A program made the translations under genes and the position numbers. From contig CACYQU010000022.1 of assembly GCA_902776615.1 (NCBI GenBank), positions 1 to 33,520 of the forward strand: a stretch of DNA of 33,520 bases. Reading direction: 5' to 3'. This stretch comes from an uncultured bacterium. GTDB taxonomy: Bacteria > Verrucomicrobiota > Kiritimatiellia > RFP12 > UBA1067. Positions within the stretch are counted from its first letter, which is position 1, and each line of letters opens with the position of its first letter. Under the pieces are notes generated by a model. It made no database searches and was not told the origin of the DNA. It was given only the letters and a program-made list of their open reading frames with translations. Of this stretch, positions 1 to 8,114 are shown piece after piece.

Positions 1-50
1 GCGGGCTTCCGCACGCAGCGACAAAGGGATTTGCCAGAAGTTATCGGATA

Positions 51-88
51 AACTTGCGTTTACTTCCAGAACTTGCGTTTAGTTCCGG
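51..88. repeat. Two tandem 19-bp repeats
   Basis: Two adjacent units, AACTTGCGTTTACTTCCAG at 51-69 and AACTTGCGTTTAGTTCCGG at 70-88, match at 17 of 19 positions. Related copies, partly in inverse orientation, lie at 8451-8529 upstream of nadB, so this is a dispersed repeat and not a local duplication only. Both sites are upstream of a promoter. Function unknown. Confidence 0.75.
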
Positions 89-97
89 ACACGACGC

Positions 98-119
98 GTC
101 GCCGCACAGAAGCGGCGAC
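98..119. repeat. GC-rich inverted repeat (hairpin)
   Basis: Perfect 8-bp arms, GTCGCCGC at 98-105 and GCGGCGAC at 112-119, enclose the loop ACAGAA. The 10-bp palindrome CGACGCGTCG at 92-101 overlaps the left arm. No T-tract follows, so it is not a standard intrinsic terminator. It lies between the tandem repeats and the symporter promoter and could be the end of an upstream transcript or a repeat-family hairpin. Confidence 0.5.
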
Positions 120-140
120 CCATGCAACCCGAATTCGCAG

Positions 141-169
141 TTGAACCACGGGGGTCTTTATGGTAATAT
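141..169 (+). promoter_or_regulatory. Sigma70-type promoter of the AGCS symporter gene
   Basis: A -35-like TTGAAC (141-146) is separated by 17 bp from TAATAT (164-169), which is preceded by TGG as an extended -10. The start codon at 179 begins only 9 nt after the -10 box, so the transcript would start at or just before the ATG. This is one of the few promoters in the window with a plausible -35 element. Confidence 0.6.
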
Positions 170-178
170 ATCCACATT

Positions 179-1747
179 ATGACAAACATTGTTGCACACG
201 TTGCGCAGACAGCGCTACAGACGGTGGCCGCCGCGCCTGAAGCGGCACAGACGGCCGAAGTCGCCTCGACTGTCGAGGCGACGAGCGATTGGCTCGCGTC
301 TTTCACCGCATTCGTCGACAAGATCGACGGTTACGTATGGGGCGTGCCTCTGATCGCATCCATACTTGTGACCGGTCTTCTTTTGACGTGCATTCTGCGC
401 ATGACGCATCTGCTGAATCTCAAGAATGCATTTCGCTACATGTTCGCCCAAGAGGAGGGCAGCGGCGAGGTGAGCCAGTTCGGTGCGCTTTGCACGGCGC
501 TTTCCGCGACCATTGGGACCGGCAACATCGTCGGCGTGGCGACGGCCATCGGCACAGGCGGGCCCGGCGCTCTCTTTTGGATGGAGGTGGCGGCGTTCTT
601 CGGCATGGCCACAAAATACGCCGAAGGCCTGCTTGCCGTGAAATATCGCGAGGTACAGCCCGACGGTACGGTGCTTGGCGGACCTTTCTACTATATCGAG
701 CGCGGTCTCAAAGGACGTTTCGGCCTCAAGAGCTGGAAGTGGCTCGCGGTGCTTTTCGCAGTATTCGGCGCTCTCGCGGGCATTATGGGCATAGGCACGA
801 TCACGCAGATCCACGGCATCACGTCGGCGGTGCAGCGCTTCTTCGATCCGGCGTTCGACCCGTCGAACATGGCTACGGGCATACAGCTTTTCGGCACGAC
901 ATATTCGGTGCCTGTCGTCATCGCGGGTCTGTTTGTCACCGTGTGCGTCGGACTCGTCGTGATCGGCGGTCTCAAGCGCATTGCGGCGGTTTCGACGGTG
1001 ATAGTCCCGTTCATGGCGATATTCTATGTTGTCATAATCGCGTTCCTGCTGCTCGGCAACGTGTCGAAGCTCACCGCCGCGCTTGAGCTGATTGTGCGTT
1101 CGGCCTTCAATCCTTCGGCCTTCACCGGCGGCATGGTCGGTACGATATTCATTGCGATGCAGAAGGGAATCGCGCGCGGAATCTTCTCGAACGAGGCCGG
1201 CCTCGGCTCCGCTCCGATCGCCGCCGCCGCCGCAAAGACCAACGAACCTGCGCGTCAGGGCCTGGTCTGCATGACGGGAACCTTCATCGACACGATCGTC
1301 ATCTGCACCATGACGGGTCTTGCAATCGTCGTCACAGGCGCGTGGGAGCCTTCGCTCGGTCTCAAGGGCGTGGATATCACGATCGAGGCCTTCCGCCGCG
1401 GGCTTGCGTTCCTCGGGCCCGATTCGGGGCCTGTGGCGAGCTTCTTCCTGATGACGGCGCTCACGTTCTTTGCGTTCACGACCATACTCGGATGGGACTA
1501 TTATTCCGAAAAGTGCCTTGAGTATCTGGTGGGCGCGAAGCGCAAATGGGCGGTCAAGGCGTATCGCCTAGCCTATGTTGCGGTTGTGTTCGTCGGCCCT
1601 TATCTGACGGTGTCCGTCGTTTGGGGCATCGCCGACACGTTCAACGGGCTCATGGCATTCCCCAACCTGGTGGCGCTCGTGCTGCTGTCGCCTGTCGTGT
1701 GGCGTGTCACCAAAGACTATCTTGAAAGATCGAAAGGAAACAACTGA
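179..1747 (+). CDS. AGCS-family sodium:alanine/glycine symporter
   Basis: Predicted inner-membrane carrier that imports alanine, glycine or a related small amino acid with sodium. The 522-residue product has many hydrophobic segments and family-typical stretches: YVWGVPL near residue 53, ATIGTGNIVGVATAI near 110, GGPFYYIERGL, and SNEAGLGSAPIAAAAA near 340. It is slightly longer than usual because of an Ala/Thr/Glu-rich N-terminal extension of about 45 residues. The ATG at 179 follows the promoter -10 by 9 nt and has no Shine-Dalgarno sequence, so translation may be leaderless. A downstream start that drops the extension is possible. A 23-bp palindrome lies inside the extension. adk begins 2 bp after the stop, suggesting co-transcription. 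Confidence 0.92.
   Translation: MTNIVAHVAQTALQTVAAAPEAAQTAEVASTVEATSDWLASFTAFVDKIDGYVWGVPLIASILVTGLLLTCILRMTHLLNLKNAFRYMFAQEEGSGEVSQFGALCTALSATIGTGNIVGVATAIGTGGPGALFWMEVAAFFGMATKYAEGLLAVKYREVQPDGTVLGGPFYYIERGLKGRFGLKSWKWLAVLFAVFGALAGIMGIGTITQIHGITSAVQRFFDPAFDPSNMATGIQLFGTTYSVPVVIAGLFVTVCVGLVVIGGLKRIAAVSTVIVPFMAIFYVVIIAFLLLGNVSKLTAALELIVRSAFNPSAFTGGMVGTIFIAMQKGIARGIFSNEAGLGSAPIAAAAAKTNEPARQGLVCMTGTFIDTIVICTMTGLAIVVTGAWEPSLGLKGVDITIEAFRRGLAFLGPDSGPVASFFLMTALTFFAFTTILGWDYYSEKCLEYLVGAKRKWAVKAYRLAYVAVVFVGPYLTVSVVWGIADTFNGLMAFPNLVALVLLSPVVWRVTKDYLERSKGNN
260..282. repeat. Perfect 23-bp palindrome inside the symporter gene
   Basis: GTCGCCTCGAC at 260-270 and its exact reverse complement at 272-282 flank a single T. 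It falls in the atypical N-terminal extension, about 90 bp after the promoter. It could be an operator or an mRNA hairpin near the start of translation. Coding constraint alone does not require an 11-bp perfect arm. Confidence 0.6.
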
Positions 1748-1749
1748 TT

Positions 1750-2382
1750 ATGAACATGGTAATTCTTCTTGGCGCGCCGGGATCCGGCAAAGGAACGATC
1801 GCAGGCCGTCTGGCCGAGACCAACGCCAATCTCAAGCACGTGTCGTCCGGCGATCTGCTGCGCGGCGCGGTGGCGAAGGGCACTCCCGCCGGAGTGGAGG
1901 CCAAGGGCTTCATGGAACGCGGGCAGCTCGTCCCCGACGGGCTCATAGCCCAGATGATAAAGGATGTCATCGCCGAGACGCAGGGCGACGTGACGATGCT
2001 TCTCGACGGATTCCCTCGCAATGTCGCGCAGGCCGAGATGCTCGAGGCCACTGGCGCGCCGATTCGCAGCGTAGTGCTCGTGGACGTGCCCGACGAAATA
2101 ATTCAGGACCGCATCGCCGGTCGCCGCACGTGCCCGAAGTGCAAGGCCGGTTATCATGTGACCGCTCTGCCGCCCAAGGTCGCCGGCGTCTGCGACAAGT
2201 GCGGCGCGGAGCTTGTGGTTCGCAAGGACGACAACCCCGATACCGTCAAAGACCGTCTTGTCGTGTATCACCGCGAAACGGAGCCGCTCATCGCTTTCTA
2301 CGAGGCGAAGGGGCTTTTACGGAAGATAGACGGCAATAAGGGGCCTGTCAAGAACGCCGAGGCGTTCCTCGCGGCCATGTGA
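1750..2382 (+). CDS. adk: Adenylate kinase (zinc-type lid)
   Basis: Catalyses ATP + AMP = 2 ADP in the cytoplasm. The 210-residue protein starts with the P-loop GAPGSGKGT (residues 8-16), followed by the AMP-binding regions SSGDLLR and LDGFPRN, and a long LID. The LID carries two cysteine pairs, C128-x2-C131 and C148-x2-C151, the arrangement that binds structural zinc in adenylate kinases of many Gram-positive and some other bacteria. The start ATG at 1750 lies 2 bp after the symporter stop, with an AAAGGAAA-type ribosome site upstream. map follows directly. The adk-map pairing is common in the ribosomal spc operon, but no secY or infA is present here. Confidence 0.97.
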   Translation: MNMVILLGAPGSGKGTIAGRLAETNANLKHVSSGDLLRGAVAKGTPAGVEAKGFMERGQLVPDGLIAQMIKDVIAETQGDVTMLLDGFPRNVAQAEMLEATGAPIRSVVLVDVPDEIIQDRIAGRRTCPKCKAGYHVTALPPKVAGVCDKCGAELVVRKDDNPDTVKDRLVVYHRETEPLIAFYEAKGLLRKIDGNKGPVKNAEAFLAAM

Positions 2383-2387
2383 CACCG

Positions 2388-3158
2388 ATGAAGGTCGACA
2401 TAAAGACAAAGTCCGAGATAGACCGGATGCGCGAAGCGTGCCGGATGAGCGCGGAAATACGCGACATCTGCGCGAACGCTGTCGCGCCCGGCGTCACTAC
2501 GGGCGAAATAGACGACCTGGTTGTCGAGTACTGCAGAAAACACAATGTAAAGGCGAGCTTCTACAGATACGCCGACTTCCCGGGCCACATCTGCGTATCC
2601 GTCAACGACGAGGTTATTCACGGAATCCCAAACCACAACAGGGTGATTATGCCCGGCGATCTCGTGAAGACGGATGTTGGCATATTCAAGAACGGCTTCA
2701 ACGGCGACACGTCGCGCACCGTCGCGCTAGGCGTGACCGATCCGGCGGTTATGCGGCTTGTGGAGACGACAAAGGCATGCCTCAAGGCGGGTATCGAGGC
2801 GTGCGGCCCGGGCGTGCACCTCGGCGATGTCGGCTATGCGATCGAAAAGGTTGCCGTTGACGCTGGTTTTGGCGTCGTGCGCGACTGGATCGGCCATGGA
2901 GTCGGTCGTACGGTCCACGAGGATCCGCAAGTGCCCAACTATGGCAAGCCCGGCACGAAACTCGTGCTGAAGCCCGGAATGACAATCGCAATCGAACCGA
3001 TGATAACCATGACAAGGTTAGGCGAGAAGACCGATGTGCTGGAGGACGGCTGGACCGTCGTCACGCGCGACAGGTGCCTCTCGGCGCACTTTGAGCACAC
3101 TGTGGCCATCACGGACGACGGATGCGAAGTACTCACTTTGCCGGCGGACTATCCCTGA
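2388..3158 (+). CDS. map: Type I methionine aminopeptidase
   Basis: Removes the initiator methionine from nascent proteins. With the ATG at 2388 the product has 256 residues and its N-terminus (MKVDIKTKSEIDRMREA) aligns with E. coli Map from the first residue. Metal ligands are recognisable one position before the E. coli numbering: D96 and D107 (KTDVGIF, FNGDTSRT), H170 in IGHGVGRTVHEDP, a Glu in AIEPM near 203, and a Glu in FEHTVAI near 234. A GTG at 2379 overlaps the adk stop (GTGA) and would add three residues; homology favours 2388. No N-terminal zinc-finger extension is present, so it is the short bacterial form. Confidence 0.96.
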   Translation: MKVDIKTKSEIDRMREACRMSAEIRDICANAVAPGVTTGEIDDLVVEYCRKHNVKASFYRYADFPGHICVSVNDEVIHGIPNHNRVIMPGDLVKTDVGIFKNGFNGDTSRTVALGVTDPAVMRLVETTKACLKAGIEACGPGVHLGDVGYAIEKVAVDAGFGVVRDWIGHGVGRTVHEDPQVPNYGKPGTKLVLKPGMTIAIEPMITMTRLGEKTDVLEDGWTVVTRDRCLSAHFEHTVAITDDGCEVLTLPADYP

Positions 3159-3277
3159 AGCCTCAAGGCCCGAAGGCGCTCAGGTCGAATGGCGGCTGAT
3201 TGCCTTGTGGTGGATTTTCCGTCCGGCGCTAAACATTTGGTATAATAAACAACAAACAGAAAAAAAGGAGGATGCTG
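3159..3277 (+). other. Intergenic region with the promoter and RBS of the kinase gene
   Basis: This 119-bp gap after map contains no evident terminator. It carries an extended -10 at 3238-3246 and a strong Shine-Dalgarno AGGAGG at 3266-3271. The RBS supports the ATG at 3278 (6-nt spacing) over the ATG at 3272, which abuts it. Confidence 0.6.
3238..3246 (+). promoter_or_regulatory. Extended -10 promoter TGGTATAAT
   Basis: TGG at 3238-3240 followed by TATAAT at 3241-3246. No TTGACA-like -35 is found 16-18 bp upstream. It heads the run of genes from 3278 to 7958. The same nine bases recur before nadB, ilvE, proC, the histidine kinase, the TSCPD gene and valS. Confidence 0.75.
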
Positions 3278-4390
3278 ATGGAACTATCGATTCTCGTCAA
3301 CAAGTTCAACGTGAAAGGACGGCTCGTCGCGCTGCAACCGTTTGGAAACGGCAACATCAACGACACCTTTCTGGCGATATACCGCAATACTTTCACCGAG
3401 ACGCAGGTGATACTGCAGCGGGTTAACCGCAACGTGTTCCCCAAGCCCGAGCTTATAATGGAGAACATGCACGAAGTGACGCGCCACTGTCACGAGAAGC
3501 TGGAAGCCGACTCGAAGGCGGGCCGCGACGATCGCGTCTGGCAGATGCCCCGCATTGTCAAGACCAAGGAAGGCGCCGACTACGTCACCGACGAGAACGG
3601 CGAAGTATGGCGCGTCATAACACGAATAATGAGCGCCCATGCTTTCGATGTCGCGCAAGGCCCCGAGCACGCCATGGAGTGCGGCGCGGCGCTTGGCCAT
3701 TTCCACTACCTTATAAGCGACATGAACCCTGAATCCATCGGCGATCCTTTGCCCGGATTCCACATCACCAGCGGCTATCTTGCCTCGTACGACAAAACGC
3801 TCGAAAAGCCCGAGGCGAAAGAGCTTCTCAATGCGTCTGTCGAGGCGAAACGCCTGGCGAAGTTCATCGAAGAGCGCCGCGACCTGGCGCTGTGCCTTGA
3901 AAAGGCGGAGGCCGCCGGGGAGCTGAAGAAGCGCATGTTCCACGGCGATCCGAAGGTGAACAACATAATGATCGACGATGTGACCGGGAAGGGCACTGCG
4001 ATGATCGATCTTGACACTGTGAGCCCCGGCCTCATACATCTCGACTTCGGCGATGCGCTCAGGTCGATCTGCAACCCTGCGGGCGAAGAAGAGACCAATC
4101 TCGCCAAGGTTGTCTTCGATGAAGATCTCGCAACAGCCTTCTGCAAGGGATACATGCGCGAAGCCGGAGCGTTCATGACCGACGCCGATCGCGCATACCT
4201 CTACGATTCGATACGGCTTCTTCCGTTCGAGCTGGGGCTCAGGTTCTTCCAGGACTATCTGAACGGCAATGTCTACTTCAAGACGAGCCAGCCCGAGCAG
4301 AACCTCAACCGCGCGCGCGTTCAGTTCCGCCTTTGCGAATCGGTCGAGGCTCGCGAGAGATCCATAAAGGGGGTTCTCCAGAAGCTATGA
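3278..4390 (+). CDS. NahK-like N-acetylhexosamine 1-kinase (APH-fold phosphotransferase)
   Basis: Predicted ATP-dependent kinase that phosphorylates the anomeric position of an N-acetylhexosamine, as NahK of bifidobacteria does in host-glycan salvage. The 370-residue protein has the aminoglycoside-phosphotransferase fold. It shows a glycine-containing N-lobe (FGNGNIND), then the catalytic loop HGDPKVNNIMID with catalytic D224, then the metal-binding MIDLDT (D244, D246). The C-terminal FFQDYLNGNVYF also matches NahK, which has a similar length. The start at 3278 is set by the AGGAGG 6 nt upstream. It overlaps the next gene by ATGA. The substrate is inferred from resemblance only; other sugars or amino sugars remain possible. 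Confidence 0.8.
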   Translation: MELSILVNKFNVKGRLVALQPFGNGNINDTFLAIYRNTFTETQVILQRVNRNVFPKPELIMENMHEVTRHCHEKLEADSKAGRDDRVWQMPRIVKTKEGADYVTDENGEVWRVITRIMSAHAFDVAQGPEHAMECGAALGHFHYLISDMNPESIGDPLPGFHITSGYLASYDKTLEKPEAKELLNASVEAKRLAKFIEERRDLALCLEKAEAAGELKKRMFHGDPKVNNIMIDDVTGKGTAMIDLDTVSPGLIHLDFGDALRSICNPAGEEETNLAKVVFDEDLATAFCKGYMREAGAFMTDADRAYLYDSIRLLPFELGLRFFQDYLNGNVYFKTSQPEQNLNRARVQFRLCESVEARERSIKGVLQKL

Positions 4391-5697
4391 TAGCCAAGGT
4401 CGTCCTTGAGAGAAAGCGTGAAGGGCACGCTTTGGGCTCGGCCGAAATACGCGAATTCGTCGAGGGCTTCACCCGGGGGGACATACCCGACTACCAGATG
4501 AGCGCTTTCGCGATGGCGGTGTGCTGCCGCGGAATGACGACTCGCGAAACGGCCGACCTCACCGACGCGATGATGCGCTCGGGCGAGTGCCTTTCATGGA
4601 CGGCGCCCACCGCCGACAAGCATTCGACAGGCGGCGTCGGCGACAAGCTGTCGCTTGTGATACAGCCTGTCGTCGCCGCATGCGGCGTGGTGGTGCCGTC
4701 GCTCGTCGGGCGCGGACTCGGCCTGACGGGCGGGACGGCCGACAAGATGGAGACGATCCCCGGCTACAACTGTTCGCAACCGCTTGCGCGTTTTCAGGAG
4801 ATAGCTGCATCCGTAGGTGTCTCCGTTGCGGTGCAGACCGACGAGATATGCCCTGCCGACAAGAAGCTCTACGCGCTTCGCGACGTGACGGGAACCGTGG
4901 CTTCGATTCCGCTCATAACCGCGTCGATACTCTCAAAGAAGCTCGCCGAGGGCGCGCACACGCTTGTGTTTGACGTCAAGTGCGGACGTGGCGCCTTCAT
5001 GAAAACTCCCGAAGACGCCAGGGCGCTGGCGGATTCGCTTGTGGCCGGGGCGCGGGCGGCAGGCCGCCTTTCATGCGCGCTCGTTACCGATATGAACGCG
5101 CCGCTGGGGTTCGCCGTGGGCAATGCGAACGAAGTCGCGGAGGCCCTTGCTATGCTTGGCGCGCCAGGCTTTGACGTGGATGTCGCAAGGCTCTCCGACA
5201 CTGTCGGCCTTTCGCTGGAGCTCGCCGCCAGGATGGTGTCGCTGGAGAAGGGCATGCCTCTCGGGGACGCCCGCGCCATGTGCAGCGAAAAGCTCGCGGA
5301 CGGATCTGCGCTTGCGAAGTTCAAGGCGATGGTGTCGGCCCATGGCGGCGATCTGGACCGCTTCGCCGGCATGCTCCAAACGCCAACGTTCAAGTTCCGC
5401 ATACAGGCCATGCGGTCTGGCCGCGTATCGGGGATAGACGCCGAGAAGGTCGCGCGCGTCGCGCTCGCGCTCGGGGCTGGGCGCGCCATGGCCGGCGACA
5501 GAATCGATCCCCTTGCCGGCGTGACGCTCGCCGTGCGCGTTGGCGACAAGGTAACGGTAGGTGCGCCGCTCGCGACACTTGAAACGACGTCCGAGCCGGA
5601 GGCCCTTGAAAGATTGGCGGCCGATCTGCTGAAGGCTTTCGCGATTTCTTCCGGACATTGCGAGCCTGGCGGACTTGTGCTGTCGGAGGTCGGCTGA
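4387..5697 (+). CDS. deoA: Thymidine/pyrimidine-nucleoside phosphorylase
   Basis: Phosphorolyses thymidine, and possibly uridine, to the free base and (deoxy)ribose 1-phosphate in nucleoside salvage. The 436-residue product matches the family length. It contains the signature KHSTGGVGDK (residues 78-87), then SLVGRGLGLTGGTADKMETIPGY with the glycosyl-phosphorylase glycine-rich loop, and VFDVKCGRGAFMK. Three domains are expected: N-terminal alpha, central alpha/beta and C-terminal PYNP. The start ATG at 4387 overlaps the upstream stop (ATGA), so it is translationally coupled to the kinase; an earlier in-frame ATG at 4333 lies inside the kinase gene and was not chosen. Whether it prefers thymidine or accepts all pyrimidine nucleosides cannot be decided by eye. 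Confidence 0.93.
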   Translation: MIAKVVLERKREGHALGSAEIREFVEGFTRGDIPDYQMSAFAMAVCCRGMTTRETADLTDAMMRSGECLSWTAPTADKHSTGGVGDKLSLVIQPVVAACGVVVPSLVGRGLGLTGGTADKMETIPGYNCSQPLARFQEIAASVGVSVAVQTDEICPADKKLYALRDVTGTVASIPLITASILSKKLAEGAHTLVFDVKCGRGAFMKTPEDARALADSLVAGARAAGRLSCALVTDMNAPLGFAVGNANEVAEALAMLGAPGFDVDVARLSDTVGLSLELAARMVSLEKGMPLGDARAMCSEKLADGSALAKFKAMVSAHGGDLDRFAGMLQTPTFKFRIQAMRSGRVSGIDAEKVARVALALGAGRAMAGDRIDPLAGVTLAVRVGDKVTVGAPLATLETTSEPEALERLAADLLKAFAISSGHCEPGGLVLSEVG

Positions 5698-5701
5698 AGC
5701 C

Positions 5702-6382
5702 ATGGTTGACTACACCGAGATGCGCCGCAAGTTCCGCGCGAAGGATCCCGCCAAAAGCGCGGCGCGGGCCAAGACGCAGGCGGCCGTGAAGAAGATTGCC
5801 AAGGAATACGAGCTCAAGCGCGCCGAGCTAGGTCTCGACAAACCTCGGATAAAGCGCGGGCCGCTCTATTATGCAATCGTCATTTGCCTGATGATATTCA
5901 TAGCAGGCCTTTTCATCGGCGTTCAGACGGGGGCCGTGCCCATGGGCCGCAAGCGCATATCAAAAGCCGATCTGCAGTCGCGCAAGTCCATTGACGCGCT
6001 GGCGCAGGCGTGCGGACGCTACAAATTCCATGTTGGACGCTATCCGACGACAGCCGAGGGACTTGAAGAGCTCGCCGCGCTGAGACCGCAGCTGAAGGGG
6101 TGGTTCGGTCCTTACATAAAAAAAGTGGTAAAGGATCCATGGGGCCGCGCATACGTATACGAGGAGCGCGAAGGCGGCGGACATCCGGTGCTGTACTCCA
6201 AGGGACCCGACGGACGCGCCGGAACGACCGACGACGTCCTTCCCGCGCAGGACGCGTTCGAGCTTCCGTTCCGCGACACGACATGGACCAACCATTGGGT
6301 CCCGTACCAGTTTCGCGGTATTCTGGTCGCGCCAGACGAGGCCACCAAAAAAGCGTGGGAAGAGGAGGTCAAGAAATACTGA
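5702..6382 (+). CDS. Membrane-anchored protein with a GspG-like (pseudopilin-type) C-terminal domain
   Basis: Role unknown. The C-terminal half (about residues 90-190) resembles the type II secretion major pseudopilin GspG after its helix: YPTTAEGLEEL, FGPYIKK, KDPWGRAYVY, and SKGPDGRAGTTDD, the calcium-site region. The N-terminus is unlike a prepilin, with no G/FTLIE-type peptidase site. Instead there are about 52 charged residues, rich in Lys, Arg and Ala, then one transmembrane helix (about 54-77). The domain is therefore displayed outside the membrane on an ordinary signal anchor. The start ATG at 5702 is 4 nt after the deoA stop. rsmI follows after 2 bp. No other secretion genes are nearby, so a pseudopilus role is doubtful. 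Confidence 0.75.
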   Translation: MVDYTEMRRKFRAKDPAKSAARAKTQAAVKKIAKEYELKRAELGLDKPRIKRGPLYYAIVICLMIFIAGLFIGVQTGAVPMGRKRISKADLQSRKSIDALAQACGRYKFHVGRYPTTAEGLEELAALRPQLKGWFGPYIKKVVKDPWGRAYVYEEREGGGHPVLYSKGPDGRAGTTDDVLPAQDAFELPFRDTTWTNHWVPYQFRGILVAPDEATKKAWEEEVKKY

Positions 6383-6384
6383 CC

Positions 6385-7068
6385 ATGCTTCACGTCGTAG
6401 CAACTCCCATCGGCAATCTTTCCGACCTTTCGCCTCGCGCGCTGGACGCGTTCAAGGCTGCGGCGCTCATAGCCTGCGAGGATACGCGCCGCACATGGCA
6501 GCTCCTTTCGCATTTCGGAGTGCCTCGTCCCGAGATGATTTCGTACCGGCAGGGAAACGAAGAGCGCACGACGCGGATCGTGCTTGACGCAGTGCGGTCG
6601 GGACGCGAAACCGTGCTTTGCTCGGACGGCGGATACCCCGGGATATCCGATCCGGGCTACCGGCTGATCCGGGCTTGCGCAAAAGAAGGCGTCGCCTACG
6701 AAGTGATACCCGGCGCGAGCGCCGTGAATGTGGCGCTGCTTGCGAGTGGACTTTCCACAAGCTCGTTTACGTTCAGAGGCTTCCCGCCGCGAGGTCCCGG
6801 CGCGCTCAGAAACTGGTTTGCCGAAGACGCCGACAAAGAGCATACCCTCATATGCTACGAATCCCCGTTCAGGATAGGCGCTACGCTCGAAGCCGCCCTG
6901 GACGCCTTGGGCGACCGCGAGGCCGCAGTCTGCATAGAGCTTACAAAGCTTCACGAGCGGGTGAGCCGCGGATACCTTTCGGATCTTGTCGCCGAATTCA
7001 AGAACGCGAAGGTCAAAGGCGAAGTCGCCCTGGTGATAGCAGGTTCCAATCCCAAGTTCAAGCGATGA
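6385..7068 (+). CDS. rsmI: 16S rRNA (cytidine-2'-O)-methyltransferase RsmI
   Basis: Methylates the 2'-O of C1402 in 16S rRNA using S-adenosylmethionine. The 227-residue protein has the tetrapyrrole-methylase fold with the RsmI motifs VVATPIGNLSDLSPRA at the N-terminus, ACEDTRRT near residue 32, SDGGYPGISDPGYRL near 76, and VIPGASAVNVALLASGL. It lacks the C-terminal extension of the longer E. coli enzyme (about 286 residues), as many bacterial versions do. The ATG at 6385 is 2 bp after the upstream stop. The gene overlaps the next by ATGA, so translation is probably coupled. Confidence 0.94.
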   Translation: MLHVVATPIGNLSDLSPRALDAFKAAALIACEDTRRTWQLLSHFGVPRPEMISYRQGNEERTTRIVLDAVRSGRETVLCSDGGYPGISDPGYRLIRACAKEGVAYEVIPGASAVNVALLASGLSTSSFTFRGFPPRGPGALRNWFAEDADKEHTLICYESPFRIGATLEAALDALGDREAAVCIELTKLHERVSRGYLSDLVAEFKNAKVKGEVALVIAGSNPKFKR

Positions 7069-7958
7069 GCCTTTGCGAATTGTGTCCCAGACGCTGTAGA
7101 GCCGACAGGTTCCGGGAAGGAGGCGCGCCCGGCTTCTGCGGCGCGGCGAATTGCGTAAGGCTGTTCAGGTGGGGACCGCATTTCGGCGAGGAGCCGCCGA
7201 TAACCGGTAAACGCGGCAGCGGTTGCATATTTTTTTCGCGCTGCACGATGAAGTGTCTGTACTGCCAGAACTCACCGTGGAGCTGGCGCGGCAGGGGCGA
7301 GGACAAGACGGTTGGCGAACTCGTTTCCATAATGCGGGATCTTGCCGTGGCGGACCGCGTGGAGAACTGGAATCTCGTATCCCCCACGCCGTATCTTCCA
7401 TTCATACGCGATGCCGCCTCGACTCTCCGCGCCGAGGGTGTCAAACTGCCGTTCGTGTGGAATTCCTCTGGGTACGAACGCGTTGAAACGCTTGAAGAAT
7501 ACGCGGAACTTTGCGACTGGGCGCTGTTCGACCTTCGATATTCAAGGGACGATACCGCTGTTTGCGCCAGCGCGGCGCCACAGTACGTGAAATTTGCGCG
7601 CGAGGCCGTTAAATGGGCGTGGGCGCACACCCCGAACAGGACAATCGTAAGGGTGCTTGTACTGCCTGGTCACGCCGACGAGGCGATAGAGAACCTTGCG
7701 TGGCTGGCGACGGAAATATCCAGCGAGATTCCGGTGTCGGTGATGAGCCAGTACACGCCAGCCTATCGCGCAAAAGACACGCCGCCATTCAATCGCACCG
7801 TTACTGAAGAGGAGTATGGCGAGGTCGCCGAGGCCGCTGCGGATTTCGGATTCGAGAACGGGTGGGTGCAGGATATTTCCGCGGCAGATCCAACCCTCGC
7901 GCTTCTCGGGGAAAATATGACAGCCGGCCATGGCCCAGTCGCCGCATCACGGGACTGA
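7065..7958 (+). CDS. Radical SAM protein of the PflX/COG1313 type
   Basis: A 297-residue radical SAM enzyme of unknown substrate. The cluster motif is C60-x3-C64-x2-C67 (CTMKCLYCQN). It is preceded by a cysteine-bearing N-terminus (CELCPRRC, GFCGA) and RWGPHFGEEPPITGKRGSG, a block characteristic of the PflA-like family COG1313. Family members resemble pyruvate formate-lyase activase, but their activity is not established. The ATG at 7065 overlaps the rsmI stop. It is the last gene of this run; a hairpin lies just after the stop. Confidence 0.88.
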   Translation: MSLCELCPRRCRADRFREGGAPGFCGAANCVRLFRWGPHFGEEPPITGKRGSGCIFFSRCTMKCLYCQNSPWSWRGRGEDKTVGELVSIMRDLAVADRVENWNLVSPTPYLPFIRDAASTLRAEGVKLPFVWNSSGYERVETLEEYAELCDWALFDLRYSRDDTAVCASAAPQYVKFAREAVKWAWAHTPNRTIVRVLVLPGHADEAIENLAWLATEISSEIPVSVMSQYTPAYRAKDTPPFNRTVTEEEYGEVAEAAADFGFENGWVQDISAADPTLALLGENMTAGHGPVAASRD

Positions 7959-7963
7959 ATCAT

Positions 7964-7985
7964 CCATTGGGCTCAACCCCAATGG
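7964..7985 (+). terminator. Possible terminator hairpin without T-tract
   Basis: CCATTGGG (7964-7971) and CCCAATGG (7978-7985) form an 8-bp perfect stem with loop CTCAAC, starting 5 nt after the radical SAM stop. No run of T follows, so intrinsic termination is uncertain; it may instead protect the 3' end of the transcript. Confidence 0.4.
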
Positions 7986-8114
7986 CAGCATACCCCCGTG
8001 AGAGCCCCCAACTGGGAGAGCATAACCGCCCCTTGAGGGTGGGCGCGACCCATAGGGAAGCGACCAAGCCGAGCGCCGAGGCGTCCTGCCGCGACTAAGG
8101 AGGCTTTAATCTTC

